Shown here: positions 10,801 to 18,078 of the stretch, piece after piece
How positions within the stretch are numbered: the stretch's first letter is position 1
Layout of the letters: each line of letters opens with the position of its first letter
Assembly (NCBI GenBank): GCA_002084765.1
Contig: NBMB01000021.1
Coordinates: 61,903-125,902 of the forward strand
DNA length: 64,000 bases
Direction: 5' to 3'
From: Candidatus Cloacimonetes bacterium 4572_55
GTDB taxonomy: Bacteria > 4572-55
The notes under the pieces: generated by a model
Databases searched by the model: none
What the model was told of the DNA's origin: nothing
The model's input: only the letters and a program-made list of their open reading frames with translations
Made by a program: the position numbers and the translations under genes

Positions 10801-12589
10801 GGATCAGACTTTTACCTACCGCGAGCTGGATCGCGTATCGAATCAATTGGCGCATTATCTGAAAAAATTGGGGGTCAAGCCGGAAGTGATCGTGGGGTTG
10901 TGCGTGGAGCGTTCGCCAGAGATGGCGATCGGGACCTTGGGTATCCTGAAAGCCGGCGGCGCGTACCTCCCATTAGACCCAAACTATCCTCAAGATCGAC
11001 TGAATCTTATGATCAAGGACTCGCAGACGCAGATCATTTTGACAACGAGCCGGTTGACGGATAAGTTGTCTGCAAATAAAGCTCGGATTATCTGTTTTGA
11101 TACGGAAAAAGAAGTTATCTCGCAGGAGCCGACATACGCGGTACCAACGAATGTTTCGGAAGAGCATCCCGCGTATGTGATCTATACATCCGGATCGACC
11201 GGCACTCCAAAAGGCGTGGTGATTGTTCATCGGGGATTTGCCAATCTGACTTATTCTCAGACCAAAATATATGGCATTGATTCTGACAGCCGCATGTTGC
11301 AATTCATCTCTTTCAGCTTTGACGTAGCAATCTCGGATATTTCCATGACTTTTTCCACAGGCGCGGCTCTCTATCTCTTGCCGCGAGATTTTATTTTGTC
11401 CGCTGAAAATCTAATGGATGAAATCGAAAAACATTCGATCACGCATATCCAACTGCCGGTGGCGACGCTGCAAGCGTTATCTTATCGGAAATTGCCGTCG
11501 CTAAAAACAATCATGGTTGGCGGAGAGTCATGCAGCGCAAAGCTGGCTCAAACCTGGGGAAAAGGGAGAAAGTTTTTCAACGCGTACGGACCTACGGAAA
11601 CCACGATTGCCGCGACGATCGCTGAGTGTCAGGATGATGGCAAAAAACCGACTATCGGCAAACCGATTGCAAATTATCAGATTTATATCCTGGATTCTCG
11701 CATGCAGCCTGTTCCCACAGGTACGCCTGCCGAACTTTATATCGGGGGCGCGGGACTGGCGAGAGGTTATCTAAATCGATTTAAATTGACTGAGGAAAAA
11801 TTTGTCCCAAATCCATTTGACCATAACAAATCGACTCGGCTCTATCGATCGGGCGATTTGGGTCGTTTTCTGCCAGACGGTAATATCGAATTTTTGGGCA
11901 GAATCGATAATCAGTTGAAAATTCGGGGCTTTCGGGTCGAGCCGGACGAGATCGAATCCGTTGTGTCTCGTCACGACAAGATTAAAGAGGCGGTGGTCGT
12001 TGTTTGCCAGAATAAAACCGAACAAGGCATGGAGAAACGGATAATTGCATATCTGGTCCCGCATGACCCCAGATACAATTTGGTTGAGGAGATTCGAGAG
12101 TATTCAAAGAGCCGACTGCCCGCGTACATGATCCCGTCGAACTTTATGTTCCTCAACAAAATTCCGCTGACGCCTAATGGGAAAGTGGATCGGAAAAATT
12201 TGCCTGATCCGATCCATGTTCAAGCGAAAACCGTGGCTTATACGCAGCCCAAGAGCAAACTGGAGCGTATGATCTCCAATATCTGGAAAGAAGAACTCCA
12301 GTTAGAGCGGGTGAGCATAGACGCCAATTTCTTTGAGCTGGGGGGACATTCTCTTTTGATGATCCGTGTGCATGATAAGCTGAAAATCGCGCTGGGGAAA
12401 GAAATTCCGATGACAGATTTGTTTCAATATCCGACAGTTCGGGCATTGGCGAATCATCTAAGTCAAGACTCGGAATCAAGTTCGGAATCGGAACGATCCG
12501 CCGAGATACGGAAAAAACGAGAAAGACGCCAAAAGGCGGGTAAACAACGTGGACAAGCCAGAAGGGAAAGGAGGAGGAATCGGAAATAG
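4814..12589 (+). CDS. Lipopeptide NRPS: FAAL C-terminal part-ACP-C-A-PCP-C-A-PCP
   Basis: This frame (open from 4730; ATG at 4814 probably not a true start) holds about 2,590 residues. Order by residue: remainder of FAAL with GDLGF and the SSGK lysine (1-290); ACP with GFGLDSLS (about 345); condensation domain, HHISVDLWS (about 533); adenylation domain with YTSGSTGRPKG (about 1033); PCP, GADSIRC (about 1434); second condensation domain, HHAILDGWS (about 1640); second adenylation domain, YTSGSTGTPKG (about 2125); PCP, GGHSLLM (about 2510). Reading the ten pocket positions by eye gives DVWHISLVDK for domain one, close to serine codes, and DVSQMGAIAK for domain two, which I cannot assign. There is no epimerase, reductase or thioesterase; the protein ends in a very basic tail rich in Arg and Lys that may dock to a partner. 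Loading by the ligase is lost if the upstream lesion is real. Confidence 0.9.
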   Translation: MAESTLLISTHDKNDALRVEIVSEHDLEYHRIRRVHSETDPKNLDAHEIVSCGRIQLDQKVKIVNLNTDIECQKDEVGEIWASGPSTAKGYWGMEKETERIFRAYLSDTGEGPFMRTGDLGFLQEGELYVTGRLKDLIIIRGRNYYPQDIELTVQESSPSIRANHVAAFSVEVEGEDRLVIVGEVERRRQRQRQRKKEVPESHGYRIARKEKMYPVSEVDTNRPFDPQETIEIIQEAVASHHELQVYAAALIRYGSLPKTSSGKIQHGACRKAFLENRLRLIGESILEDIHVIPNGLKLSRENLARLPIEQNSNVLTEHFRHVVAEVTRIRLDQIDPTKPIVGFGLDSLSAVELHNRLESDFEISIAISPLLQDMTINELVSEALNLLEKPIEHFERVGDVNIFPLSYNQRAQWLLYQMAPYSAAYNIFISAKAIFSETLQIDLLKESFDTVIKRHASLRTVYSIDDDQPIQHIRDRVDGYWEYLHAEDWSQKRLDAYLHQVVHQPFHLETGPIIRMKVLRRSDTEHIFLLVAHHISVDLWSLLVVFDEFGQLYAAKGEGKLAVLPPHSVSYLDFVHQQAQILEGESGDKLRAYWEKKLSGELPVLRLPTDRPRPSVQRTDRGDSFRFNLKKELAEQLKRVSSELSATLFTLLLAAFKTLLYRYSGQEDILVGAPASGRDQAEFTDIVGYMVNPVAIRSDLSGNPIFSQFVGQVRRNVLGALDHQDYPFQLLVEKLKPVREADHSPIFQAMFVLQRLQRMEKATTFILPIDSPETCNSSRMEWGGVTIESLPIKQKTAQFDLLFMLVETDQGMTVSIEYNTDLFDESTIQRMSTHYQTVLMGIVDDPEKRVADLPLLTTEERDLILYQWNQTRAAYPKHICLHHLFEAQVEKTPDRVALICDDASGNKSLTYKELNLRINRVAHYLKESGIKPDQLVGVCLERSFKMVIALYAALKAGAAYLPLDPTNPRERISYVIHDAQPDIIVTADRYVDRLPESEKILCLDQEESKLASYPADNPDSGAQPNHLAYVIYTSGSTGRPKGVMTEHRAICNRLLWMQDAYKIGETDTVLQKTPYTFDVSVWEFFWPLFTGARLVIARPQGHKDSRYLIDIIQRQKITTLHFVPSMLQLFLEEFLEEDARLCDSLRRVICSGESLSLELQKHFFSRFNCDLHNLYGPTEAAVDVSYWHCEPKSQLPIVPIGRPISNIRLYILSSRLQPAPPGVPGELHIGGSGLARGYHNRPELTAKKFIPDPFSHDPKARLYKTGDLARYMPDGAIEYIGRIDNQVKIRGNRVELGEIEVVLKRHPSVRDAIATTWKDQFGDLSISAYVISEEKTVSDRELLGYLKEKLPDYMIPATFATLDRFPLTSSGKIDRRTLPSPSQIRAQNRTKIQTDLSSIYVRPRTTEEEALTSIWENILDIKQVGIDDNIFDIGADSIRCIRFISRAKKIGSAFTLHQLLQYQTVRELTDAAKEQIEIESLQTQPKPFDLIHAEDRAKMPEDVVDAYPLAALQAGMIFHSRFSKDATVYHDVFSFRIRAQFDYDALRRATRQVIESHPALRVGFVLSGYKEPLQLVYKSAEVPLGLTDLRDLPEEERETAQDQWLKTERCRSLDLSKPPALYFKIHLHADDLFNLTISFHHAILDGWSVASLLTELFHRYLSILNDSVFPEPTPDKTQVEYRDFVAMENVTVQSHEAQEFWADQLVDMTLSKLPRWKIQTESEEQEKIGLLEVRDTQIPKKTSDLLKELARRANVPIKSVLLAAHLQTLRLLHNQSDITTGLVTNGRIESIGGEKTLGLFLNTLPFRMRLGSGTWLDLIRETFRIERDAIPYRRFPLAKIQRLFRDKTAFNGEQNDLFETAFNFIHFHVYEALLRVKDIEVVDWHIFEQTNFTLGVNFGLDIFTKDVTLSLSYDSAKLTKKQVEMISGYYIRTLEVMAKNPTQPFDKYEVISDAERHKLLVKWNNTQTDLPKKPVHEMFMEQARRNPDRIALVDRDQTFTYRELDRVSNQLAHYLKKLGVKPEVIVGLCVERSPEMAIGTLGILKAGGAYLPLDPNYPQDRLNLMIKDSQTQIILTTSRLTDKLSANKARIICFDTEKEVISQEPTYAVPTNVSEEHPAYVIYTSGSTGTPKGVVIVHRGFANLTYSQTKIYGIDSDSRMLQFISFSFDVAISDISMTFSTGAALYLLPRDFILSAENLMDEIEKHSITHIQLPVATLQALSYRKLPSLKTIMVGGESCSAKLAQTWGKGRKFFNAYGPTETTIAATIAECQDDGKKPTIGKPIANYQIYILDSRMQPVPTGTPAELYIGGAGLARGYLNRFKLTEEKFVPNPFDHNKSTRLYRSGDLGRFLPDGNIEFLGRIDNQLKIRGFRVEPDEIESVVSRHDKIKEAVVVVCQNKTEQGMEKRIIAYLVPHDPRYNLVEEIREYSKSRLPAYMIPSNFMFLNKIPLTPNGKVDRKNLPDPIHVQAKTVAYTQPKSKLERMISNIWKEELQLERVSIDANFFELGGHSLLMIRVHDKLKIALGKEIPMTDLFQYPTVRALANHLSQDSESSSESERSAEIRKKRERRQKAGKQRGQARRERRRNRK

Positions 12590-12626
12590 CGTTAAAATTC
12601 CACGCTTAAATTCTTTTTCGAATAGA

Positions 12627-14690
12627 TTAAAAACTACCTATTGCTTTGATGATAAGCGTCCTTCCGTGCTGTCGCCGCATGTCCTGGTTCACCCAGGAGG
12701 CAAAAGACTCGGTATATATTTTATCGCCCAAATTTTCGACAATCACAGAGAATTTTATTTGCTTTATAAATGCGTTGAATGAAAAGGTTTTTGATGCAAA
12801 CAAATCCATGGTCGTTATTTCATCGATGACAATCTGATCATATTCATTTACCGGGATGGCGGGATTAGAAGAATAGTGGAACCTATCGCTCTTGTAGCGC
12901 GCCTGGAATTTTATATGAAATCCCTTTTGCGCAACGTGTATCCCGGCAATCAATTTGGTTTCATTGGTTTTTTCAAAAGGGTGCCCCTTGCCGTCGTCTG
13001 TATCTAAAAACATCAGATTGTAAAATGGCGTGATCCCCAGTGGGAATTCATGAGAGACTTCCGCTTCCACACCAAAAACGGCCGCATCTGCAAAATTGAT
13101 GAATTGGTCGAGGCTGTATGGGTTGTCTGGGTCCTCTGGTTTGCAGAGAATAATGTTCTCAATGTCATGCCGGAATGTCGATATGTTAAAACGGATTTTT
13201 TTATCTGCCAGGACGCCCTTCAATCCGATCTCATACATCATCGTGTATTCCGGGTCAAGGTTCGGATTGCCCACCTTGCCAAAGCCGTTGATATACATCT
13301 CGTTATAATTCGGAGCGCGAAAAGCCCGAGCAACGTTCAGGTAGGAAGAGAGCCCCTTATCCACCTCGTAAGATAAACCGAATCGGGGACTGAGTGCTCC
13401 TCCAAATTCGGAGTTGTGGTCGTATCTCACGCCGAAAATCGGCAGTAATTTATCAATTCCCAGATATTCTTCCTGGACGTAAAACCCCATGCTTTTTGTC
13501 GTCTTTTCCTCATATCCTGCTTGTTTGACCGGCGGTGGATAGCCCCCCGCCCCCCAGTCAAATTCCCATGTAGTCATTTCAGCTTTGTCATTGCGCGCGT
13601 CGGCTCCCGCGATCAGGATATGATTTTCACCGATTTTGTATGTACTTTGAATCTCTCCGCCGATCACCCGACCCAAAGTTTCGTACTTATCCAACGCGTC
13701 GTCATATTTCACATAAACACTAAAATCGTTGAAATATCCGCGCAATAATAGGGAGTAATTCTCGGTGATTGTAGCCTCAACGTACGCGGAAACGTGCGTT
13801 AAATCGTTCTCAAATGGATCCGGAGCATTGTCATAACCCACGTTTTGTTGGTCGTTCGACACAAACCCGGTCACAGAAGCGCGGACCTTTTCATTGAATT
13901 GAAAACCCAATTTTCCAAGCGCGTCTATACTTTCTTGACCCTGATGTTTCTCCATGTACCCGTCGCTGTTTGTGAACCCATCGGCGGAGAGGAAATAGTC
14001 GAATTTATTCATGTTTCCGCCAATGTTCACAGCATAAAAAGGAAATGAAATGGTCTCGTCGCTATCCAGATCCTTGCGCGTTTTTACGCCAACGCGCGCG
14101 CTGGTGAAAGAATCATTGTCAACTCCAGATTTTGTAATCACATTGACCAGACCGCCAAACGCGTTTGCCCCATAGAGCGCGGAAACCGGTCCTTTAATGA
14201 CTTCGATTTTTTTCACATTGGATAGCGGAATCCAACTCGGATCAATTCCGCCGGCGTGAGGATGATAAATCGGCGCGCCATCAATCATCACCAGGGTTCG
14301 TTCGTTCATAAAATCAGATTTTAATCCGCGCATCGTTATCGAATATTGGGGAAAATTTCCCGAATGACGGGTAACGACAACCCCTACCGCATCCCTCAAA
14401 ATTTCGGCTAAATTGAGCGCGCCCGATCGTTCAATATCTTCGGCGGTTATGGTACTCACAGTGGCCGGGACGTCAGACATTTTTTGTTCGCGCCGAGACG
14501 CGGTAACGACGATAAATTCCTCCAATTTATTCAGAAGTTCATCGAGCGATTGGGTCGTCATGTCGTCGATCTTTTCCGATTCTTTTATTTTATTGCTGTC
14601 CTGAGCCATTGCTGTGCCAGCGCACGCCAATGAGATGGAAGTGATAAGCGCGACAATGCAGATAACGTGAAACAGGCGATACGTAAGCAT
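12627..14690 (-). CDS. TonB-dependent outer-membrane receptor
   Basis: The 687-residue protein starts at the ATG at 14690 with 'cggag' upstream. It has a signal peptide (about 29 residues, ending AMA), a TonB-box-like EEFIVVTASR near residue 57, a plug domain (SDVPATVSTITAEDIERSGA, MIDGAPIYHP, IEVIKGPVSALYGANAFGG, VNVITKSG) and a beta-barrel ending in an aromatic residue (IKAIGSF). Such receptors import iron chelates, cobalamin or other scarce ligands using TonB energy. It converges on the NRPS gene with only 37 bp between the stops, so it could import the product of that assembly line if that is a chelator, but the ligand cannot be told from sequence. Confidence 0.93.
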   Translation of the reverse strand: MLTYRLFHVICIVALITSISLACAGTAMAQDSNKIKESEKIDDMTTQSLDELLNKLEEFIVVTASRREQKMSDVPATVSTITAEDIERSGALNLAEILRDAVGVVVTRHSGNFPQYSITMRGLKSDFMNERTLVMIDGAPIYHPHAGGIDPSWIPLSNVKKIEVIKGPVSALYGANAFGGLVNVITKSGVDNDSFTSARVGVKTRKDLDSDETISFPFYAVNIGGNMNKFDYFLSADGFTNSDGYMEKHQGQESIDALGKLGFQFNEKVRASVTGFVSNDQQNVGYDNAPDPFENDLTHVSAYVEATITENYSLLLRGYFNDFSVYVKYDDALDKYETLGRVIGGEIQSTYKIGENHILIAGADARNDKAEMTTWEFDWGAGGYPPPVKQAGYEEKTTKSMGFYVQEEYLGIDKLLPIFGVRYDHNSEFGGALSPRFGLSYEVDKGLSSYLNVARAFRAPNYNEMYINGFGKVGNPNLDPEYTMMYEIGLKGVLADKKIRFNISTFRHDIENIILCKPEDPDNPYSLDQFINFADAAVFGVEAEVSHEFPLGITPFYNLMFLDTDDGKGHPFEKTNETKLIAGIHVAQKGFHIKFQARYKSDRFHYSSNPAIPVNEYDQIVIDEITTMDLFASKTFSFNAFIKQIKFSVIVENLGDKIYTESFASWVNQDMRRQHGRTLIIKAIGSF

Positions 14691-14762
14691 TTCGAATCTC
14701 CGTTTGGGATAGGGTTATAAAAAAGGAATCCGTTGTGATATGACCAGGCAGACCTCTCGAAC

Positions 14763-14789
14763 TTTATAGGAAAATGCGTTCTGTGTCAA
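14763..14789 (-). promoter_or_regulatory. Possible sigma-70-type promoter of the TonB receptor gene
   Basis: On the minus strand TTGACA (14784-14789) is followed after 15 bp by TATAAA (14763-14768), about 70 bp before the receptor start. The boxes are good but the spacer is short. Confidence 0.35.
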
Positions 14790-14944
14790 GTTAAAATAAA
14801 AAAAATCGGCGGGGACCAGAACAACTTATCCTTTAGCCCGTATTACTACCGCCATTTATATGATGATGGAGCTAAGATAATATTTTACACCATATTGTCG
14901 AAATAAACCACCCTTATCTCTTAAATTTTCAGAGGAGCGTTTGC

Positions 14945-15964
14945 ATGACAGAGATATTCAATCACACCTTAATGATCACCGGTTTTGTTTTTGCAATGAT
15001 GGTTGCCATCGAGTATATCAATGTGCAAACTGACGGATATTGGCAGAAAAAACTTACTGGGAATAAGTGGAAACAATACATGGTTGCCGCTTTTCTGGGT
15101 ATAATTCCGGGTTGCCTGGGAGCATTTGCCGTCGTCGCTATGTATTCGCATCGCGTCCTCACTTTTGGTGCTGTTGTGACCGCAATGATCGCAACAAGCG
15201 GCGACGAGGCTTTTGTCATGCTGGCAATGATTCCCGAACAAGCACTTTACATAACAGGAGCTCTTTTCCTGATCGGAATCTTTGCGGGTGCTTTGACAGA
15301 TTTTATTTCCGGTCATAAAAAAGCGCCCCAAGCAATGCGCTGTGACGGGTTAAATGTCCACCAGCTCAACAGATGCCGTTGCTTCCCTCGTGATCAAATC
15401 ATACAGCAGTGGAGAGAATGTTCGCCGTTTCGGGCTACATTGGCGGTGGGTCTTCTGATTTTTGCTATTGCCCTTATTTCAGGGCAGATCGGACCCTCGG
15501 TTTGGAATTGGATAAAAGCGACACTTTTGGGGGTAGTCGCATTTTCTCTTTTTATTGTGATCACGGTTCCAGATCATTTTTTGGAAGAGCATCTGTGGCG
15601 TCATGTAGCCAGGCAACACATTCCCCGTATTTTCCTGTGGACGTTTGGCACACTTTTCGTGATGCACATCCTGATTGATTATTTGCATATCGAAAGCGCG
15701 ATTCAGGAAGGAAAATGGATTGTTCTTTTTATCGCCTGTCTGGTCGGTTTAATTCCGGAATCAGGCCCGCATTTGGTCTTTTTGATGCTTTATGCTCAGG
15801 GCACCATTCCGGTGAGTCTTTTCCTCGCCAGTTCTATTGTCCAGGACGGACACGGTATGTTGCCGATGCTAGCGCATTCGCGGCGGGCTTTTCTCATTGT
15901 CAAACTGATTAATTTTGTTATCGGGATTGGCATTGGCGCAATTGGGTTGGTAGCCGGATTCTGA
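14945..15964 (+). CDS. Putative heavy-metal/manganese efflux permease (ArsP_2, 10-TM type)
   Basis: The 339-residue protein has about ten hydrophobic segments arranged as two repeated halves. The repeat is seen in GIIPGCLGAFAVVAMY...ATSGDEAFVML in the first half and GLIPESGPHLVFLMLY...QDGHGMLPML in the second. A polar loop between the halves has CDGLNVHQLNRCRC, a likely metal-binding cluster. Members of this family are annotated as putative manganese or arsenic exporters; substrate is not proved. 'agaggagcg' precedes the ATG by six bases. It is divergent from the TonB receptor gene, with about 250 bp between starts, and is followed by a strong terminator. Confidence 0.8.
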   Translation: MTEIFNHTLMITGFVFAMMVAIEYINVQTDGYWQKKLTGNKWKQYMVAAFLGIIPGCLGAFAVVAMYSHRVLTFGAVVTAMIATSGDEAFVMLAMIPEQALYITGALFLIGIFAGALTDFISGHKKAPQAMRCDGLNVHQLNRCRCFPRDQIIQQWRECSPFRATLAVGLLIFAIALISGQIGPSVWNWIKATLLGVVAFSLFIVITVPDHFLEEHLWRHVARQHIPRIFLWTFGTLFVMHILIDYLHIESAIQEGKWIVLFIACLVGLIPESGPHLVFLMLYAQGTIPVSLFLASSIVQDGHGMLPMLAHSRRAFLIVKLINFVIGIGIGAIGLVAGF

Positions 15965-16066
15965 GTTTTTGGATGATAGTCTCAATTATATTGTATAATT
16001 AAGTAGCGACGTTTATTTCTATCACCTGAAACCCGGGAAATCTGAGGCGACTAATATGACCTGCGG
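15965..16066. other. Short spacer after the permease
   Basis: About 100 bp of AT-rich DNA with no reading frame or repeat that I recognise before the terminator. Confidence 0.5.
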
Positions 16067-16105
16067 AAACCCTAAGGGTCTTCAAGACCCTTAGGGTTTT
16101 AATTT
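16067..16105. terminator. Rho-independent terminator
   Basis: A perfect 14-bp inverted repeat (aaaccctaagggtc at 16067-16080 and gacccttagggttt at 16086-16099) with a five-base loop is followed by a T-rich tail. It lies about 100 bp after the permease and 40 bp beyond the ankyrin gene's stop on the other strand, so it could serve both. Confidence 0.85.
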
Positions 16106-16146
16106 TTGGTTCTTGGGAAGTTTTTACGGAAACTACAAAATTTAAT

Positions 16147-17058
16147 TTAATCAGAACAGTCCCACTCTAGTTCTGCACCAGCCTCTAGTAAAACGCTTTT
16201 GATTTCAGCATAGCCATTCACCATAGCCGCTCCCAATGGATGAAGACCTTTGAAATTCGGACTACAAGCATTGACATCAGCACCTTTCGCTATGAGGTAT
16301 CTTACAATTTCTATTTTGGGTTCTTCCACAGCGCAAGCAAGGTGTAATGGAGTAGCGCGAGTAATATTTCTGGCTTCAATGTCAGCTCCATTCTCTACCA
16401 GCAGTTTTACAACCTCTATATTACCGCCATAAAATACGGCGGATATTAAAGGGGTGGTCTTTTGGTAATCTTTCACATTAATTTCTGCACCATTTTCAAT
16501 AAGAAATTTTGTAGTCTCATCATTGCCTTTCTTAGATGCATCCATCAATGGGGTGCTTCCTTTTTTACTTTGTGCATTAATATCAGCACCTTTTGATATT
16601 AGTAATTTTAAAGTAGCTGAATCCGCTAAAGCTGCGGCAAGCATAAGAGCTGTCCTTCCGTCATCTCTTTTTGCTTTTACATCGGCTCCCGCGTTTATTA
16701 ACATTCGGGCAATAGGTAAACTTTTACTTTTTGGGCACGCATTTGTGCCTAATGCAAGCATAAGAGGAGTAGGCGATTTACCGTCATGATAGACTTCTAC
16801 TTCAAGGTCTGCGCCTCTATTAATTAACAATTTAACGATATGATCATGACCCTGTTCAATTGCTAATGATAGTGCACTTGTTCCCTCAGGGTCCCTGTAA
16901 TTAATGTCTGCGGAATTACTAAGAGCATTCTCAACACATGATTTGTCACCGGAGTACGCGCAATTAAGGAGATCAATCTTAGGGTTAGCATGACAAATGT
17001 TGGTTAAACTAAAAGAATGAATCAGCCAAAGAAAAGTAATAAATTGTAAATTCTTCAT
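16147..17058 (-). CDS. Secreted ankyrin-repeat protein
   Basis: I start it at the ATG at 17058, which has 'ggagga' upstream and gives a clean signal peptide (MKNLQFITFLWLIHSF..., cleaved near CHA-NP); a longer frame begins at 17121. The 303-residue product holds about seven ankyrin repeats with the usual G-A-D-I/V-N and T-P-L/A-L motifs, for example GADINAQSKKGSTPLMDASKKG. Ankyrin repeats bind other proteins; here the domain would be periplasmic or exported. Ankyrin genes are often horizontally moved, and this one sits in a repeat-rich accessory stretch beside an attC-like site. No partner is evident. Confidence 0.88.
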   Translation of the reverse strand: MKNLQFITFLWLIHSFSLTNICHANPKIDLLNCAYSGDKSCVENALSNSADINYRDPEGTSALSLAIEQGHDHIVKLLINRGADLEVEVYHDGKSPTPLMLALGTNACPKSKSLPIARMLINAGADVKAKRDDGRTALMLAAALADSATLKLLISKGADINAQSKKGSTPLMDASKKGNDETTKFLIENGAEINVKDYQKTTPLISAVFYGGNIEVVKLLVENGADIEARNITRATPLHLACAVEEPKIEIVRYLIAKGADVNACSPNFKGLHPLGAAMVNGYAEIKSVLLEAGAELEWDCSD

Positions 17059-17129
17059 GAAAATCCTCCATGTAAGCGATAAGTGGTCATATATAGGTTT
17101 CATCCATGCACAACAATTCAAAAATAGTT

Positions 17130-17260
17130 CCTAAGAAACTCGTTTTTTCGGGCGGTCTCTAAATATCCCGTAATTGCTTTATTTGCAACAAATTACAGCC
17201 ATCTCACAAAGCCGAGTTTCTTCCATAAAAAAATTCGGTTCTTCTTCCGAATCGGGGCTA
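17130..17260. repeat. Inverted-repeat-bounded element, copy 1
   Basis: The element has ends AAGAAACTCG (17133-17142) and CGAGTTTCTT (17213-17222), enclosing about 70 bp, followed by a shared flank with the small hairpin ATTCGG...CCGAAT. The whole block matches 17756-17889 with only a few changes. The two direct copies flank the attC-like site and the small secreted-protein gene. It looks like a MITE or similar non-coding mobile repeat. Confidence 0.85.
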
Positions 17261-17384
17261 ACACCAAAATCACTTGCCGGGGGCATTCGGAGCATAAAAC
17301 TTGACGCTACCACAAAACGTGATTGGTTTGACTCATTTTGGTATCGTACAGTGTGCCCCCGGTCAAGTGCATTTTATTGTTAGC
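17257..17384. repeat. attC-like imperfect palindrome (possible integron cassette site)
   Basis: The left arm (GCTAAC at 17257-17262 through gggca at 17285) pairs with the right arm (tgccccc at 17354 through GTTAGC at 17379-17384). Pairing order from the outside is: 6-bp core GCTAAC/GTTAGC, a three-base mismatched spacer (ACC opposite ATT), AAAAT/ATTTT, one extra base (C) on the right arm, CACTTG/CAAGTG, a second extra base (T), then CCGGGGGCA/TGCCCCCGG. A 68-base variable middle gives a total of about 128 bp. Cores, unpaired spacer, extrahelical bases and length all fit integron attC architecture; the core deviates from the GTTRRRY consensus at one base. It lies immediately 3' of the small secreted-protein gene, where a cassette attC should be. 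Confidence 0.5.
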
Positions 17385-17388
17385 AGCG

Positions 17389-17685
17389 TCATTTGATCAA
17401 AATATCTAACTTCTCATCACCATCAACAGAAATGGTCGTATACTTCTTACCATTCACATACACCGTGATTTTCGCATCCACGTTTTTCCCAAAGTCAAGC
17501 TTATATTTGCCATTTCTTGGGTAAACCTTTTTGTTATTCCAAGACGTTGAAACCCTCACTGTGCCATCAACCTTTGAACCATCCTTGTGCTTGCATGTGC
17601 CGTAGATAGAATCTGCATAAGCCACCGGGATGGTAAAGGCCAAAAACACAACCAAAACCAGCAAAATCGTAAACGCTTTTTTCAT
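17389..17685 (-). CDS. Small secreted protein of unknown function (possible gene cassette)
   Basis: This 98-residue protein is started at the ATG at 17685, which has AAGGAGG at the right distance; the GTG at 17694 overlaps that site. The signal peptide is clear (KKAFTILLVLVVFLAFTIPVAYA-DS). The mature part of about 75 residues is lysine-rich with the look of a small beta-sandwich (GTCKHKDGSKVDGTVRVST, GKYKLDFGK, TTISVDGDEKLDILIK), perhaps a carboxypeptidase-regulatory-like fold. I do not recognise a family with confidence. Its stop abuts the attC-like palindrome and it is bracketed by two copies of an inverted-repeat element, so it is probably mobile cargo. Confidence 0.75.
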   Translation of the reverse strand: MKKAFTILLVLVVFLAFTIPVAYADSIYGTCKHKDGSKVDGTVRVSTSWNNKKVYPRNGKYKLDFGKNVDAKITVYVNGKKYTTISVDGDEKLDILIK

Positions 17686-17755
17686 GAGTCTCACCTCCTT
17701 TCATTGTGTAAATTATGACCGGGGTTTTAGTTAACTTTCCAAATTTTCACCGTCT

Positions 17756-17889
17756 CCTAAGAAACTCGTTTTTTCGGACGGTCTCTAAATATCCCGTAAT
17801 TGCTTTATTTGCAACAAATTACAGCCACCTCACAAAGCCGAGTTTCTTCCATAAAAAAAAATTCGGTTCTTCTTCCGAATCGAGGGCTA
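17756..17889. repeat. Inverted-repeat-bounded element, copy 2
   Basis: Same element as at 17130-17260 in the same orientation, with ends at 17759-17768 and 17839-17848 and the same trailing hairpin. Similarity ends at 'ggcta', exactly where copy 1 runs into the attC-like core. Confidence 0.85.
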
Positions 17890-18078
17890 GGAAGTGCCAG
17901 CCTTTTCCATATTCTTTGATAACTATTTCTCTTTCACTTTCTGTTAGTCGTTTAAGAGAATCTAAGTGTTCAATTCTTAATTTCATTGTACATCGATTTT
18001 TGAAGACGCCTATTGTCCCATTACGTTGACCAAATGTTCAGATGTTCGAATGAATTATGTTCGCACCATCCAGGATTT

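Noticed and set aside
12646..14604. Several plus-strand frames opposite the TonB receptor
   Set aside because: All are short shadows of the receptor gene without ribosome-binding sites or family motifs.
14700..14944. Cobalamin or manganese riboswitch between the TonB receptor and the permease
   Set aside because: Neither strand shows the conserved box or core sequences; only a promoter-like pair of boxes is visible.
17819..17986. 55-residue minus-strand frame reading into copy 2 of the inverted-repeat element
   Set aside because: The composition is plausible (MKLRIEHLDSLKRLTESERE at the start), but there is no ribosome-binding site, no known family, and its second half is repeat DNA.
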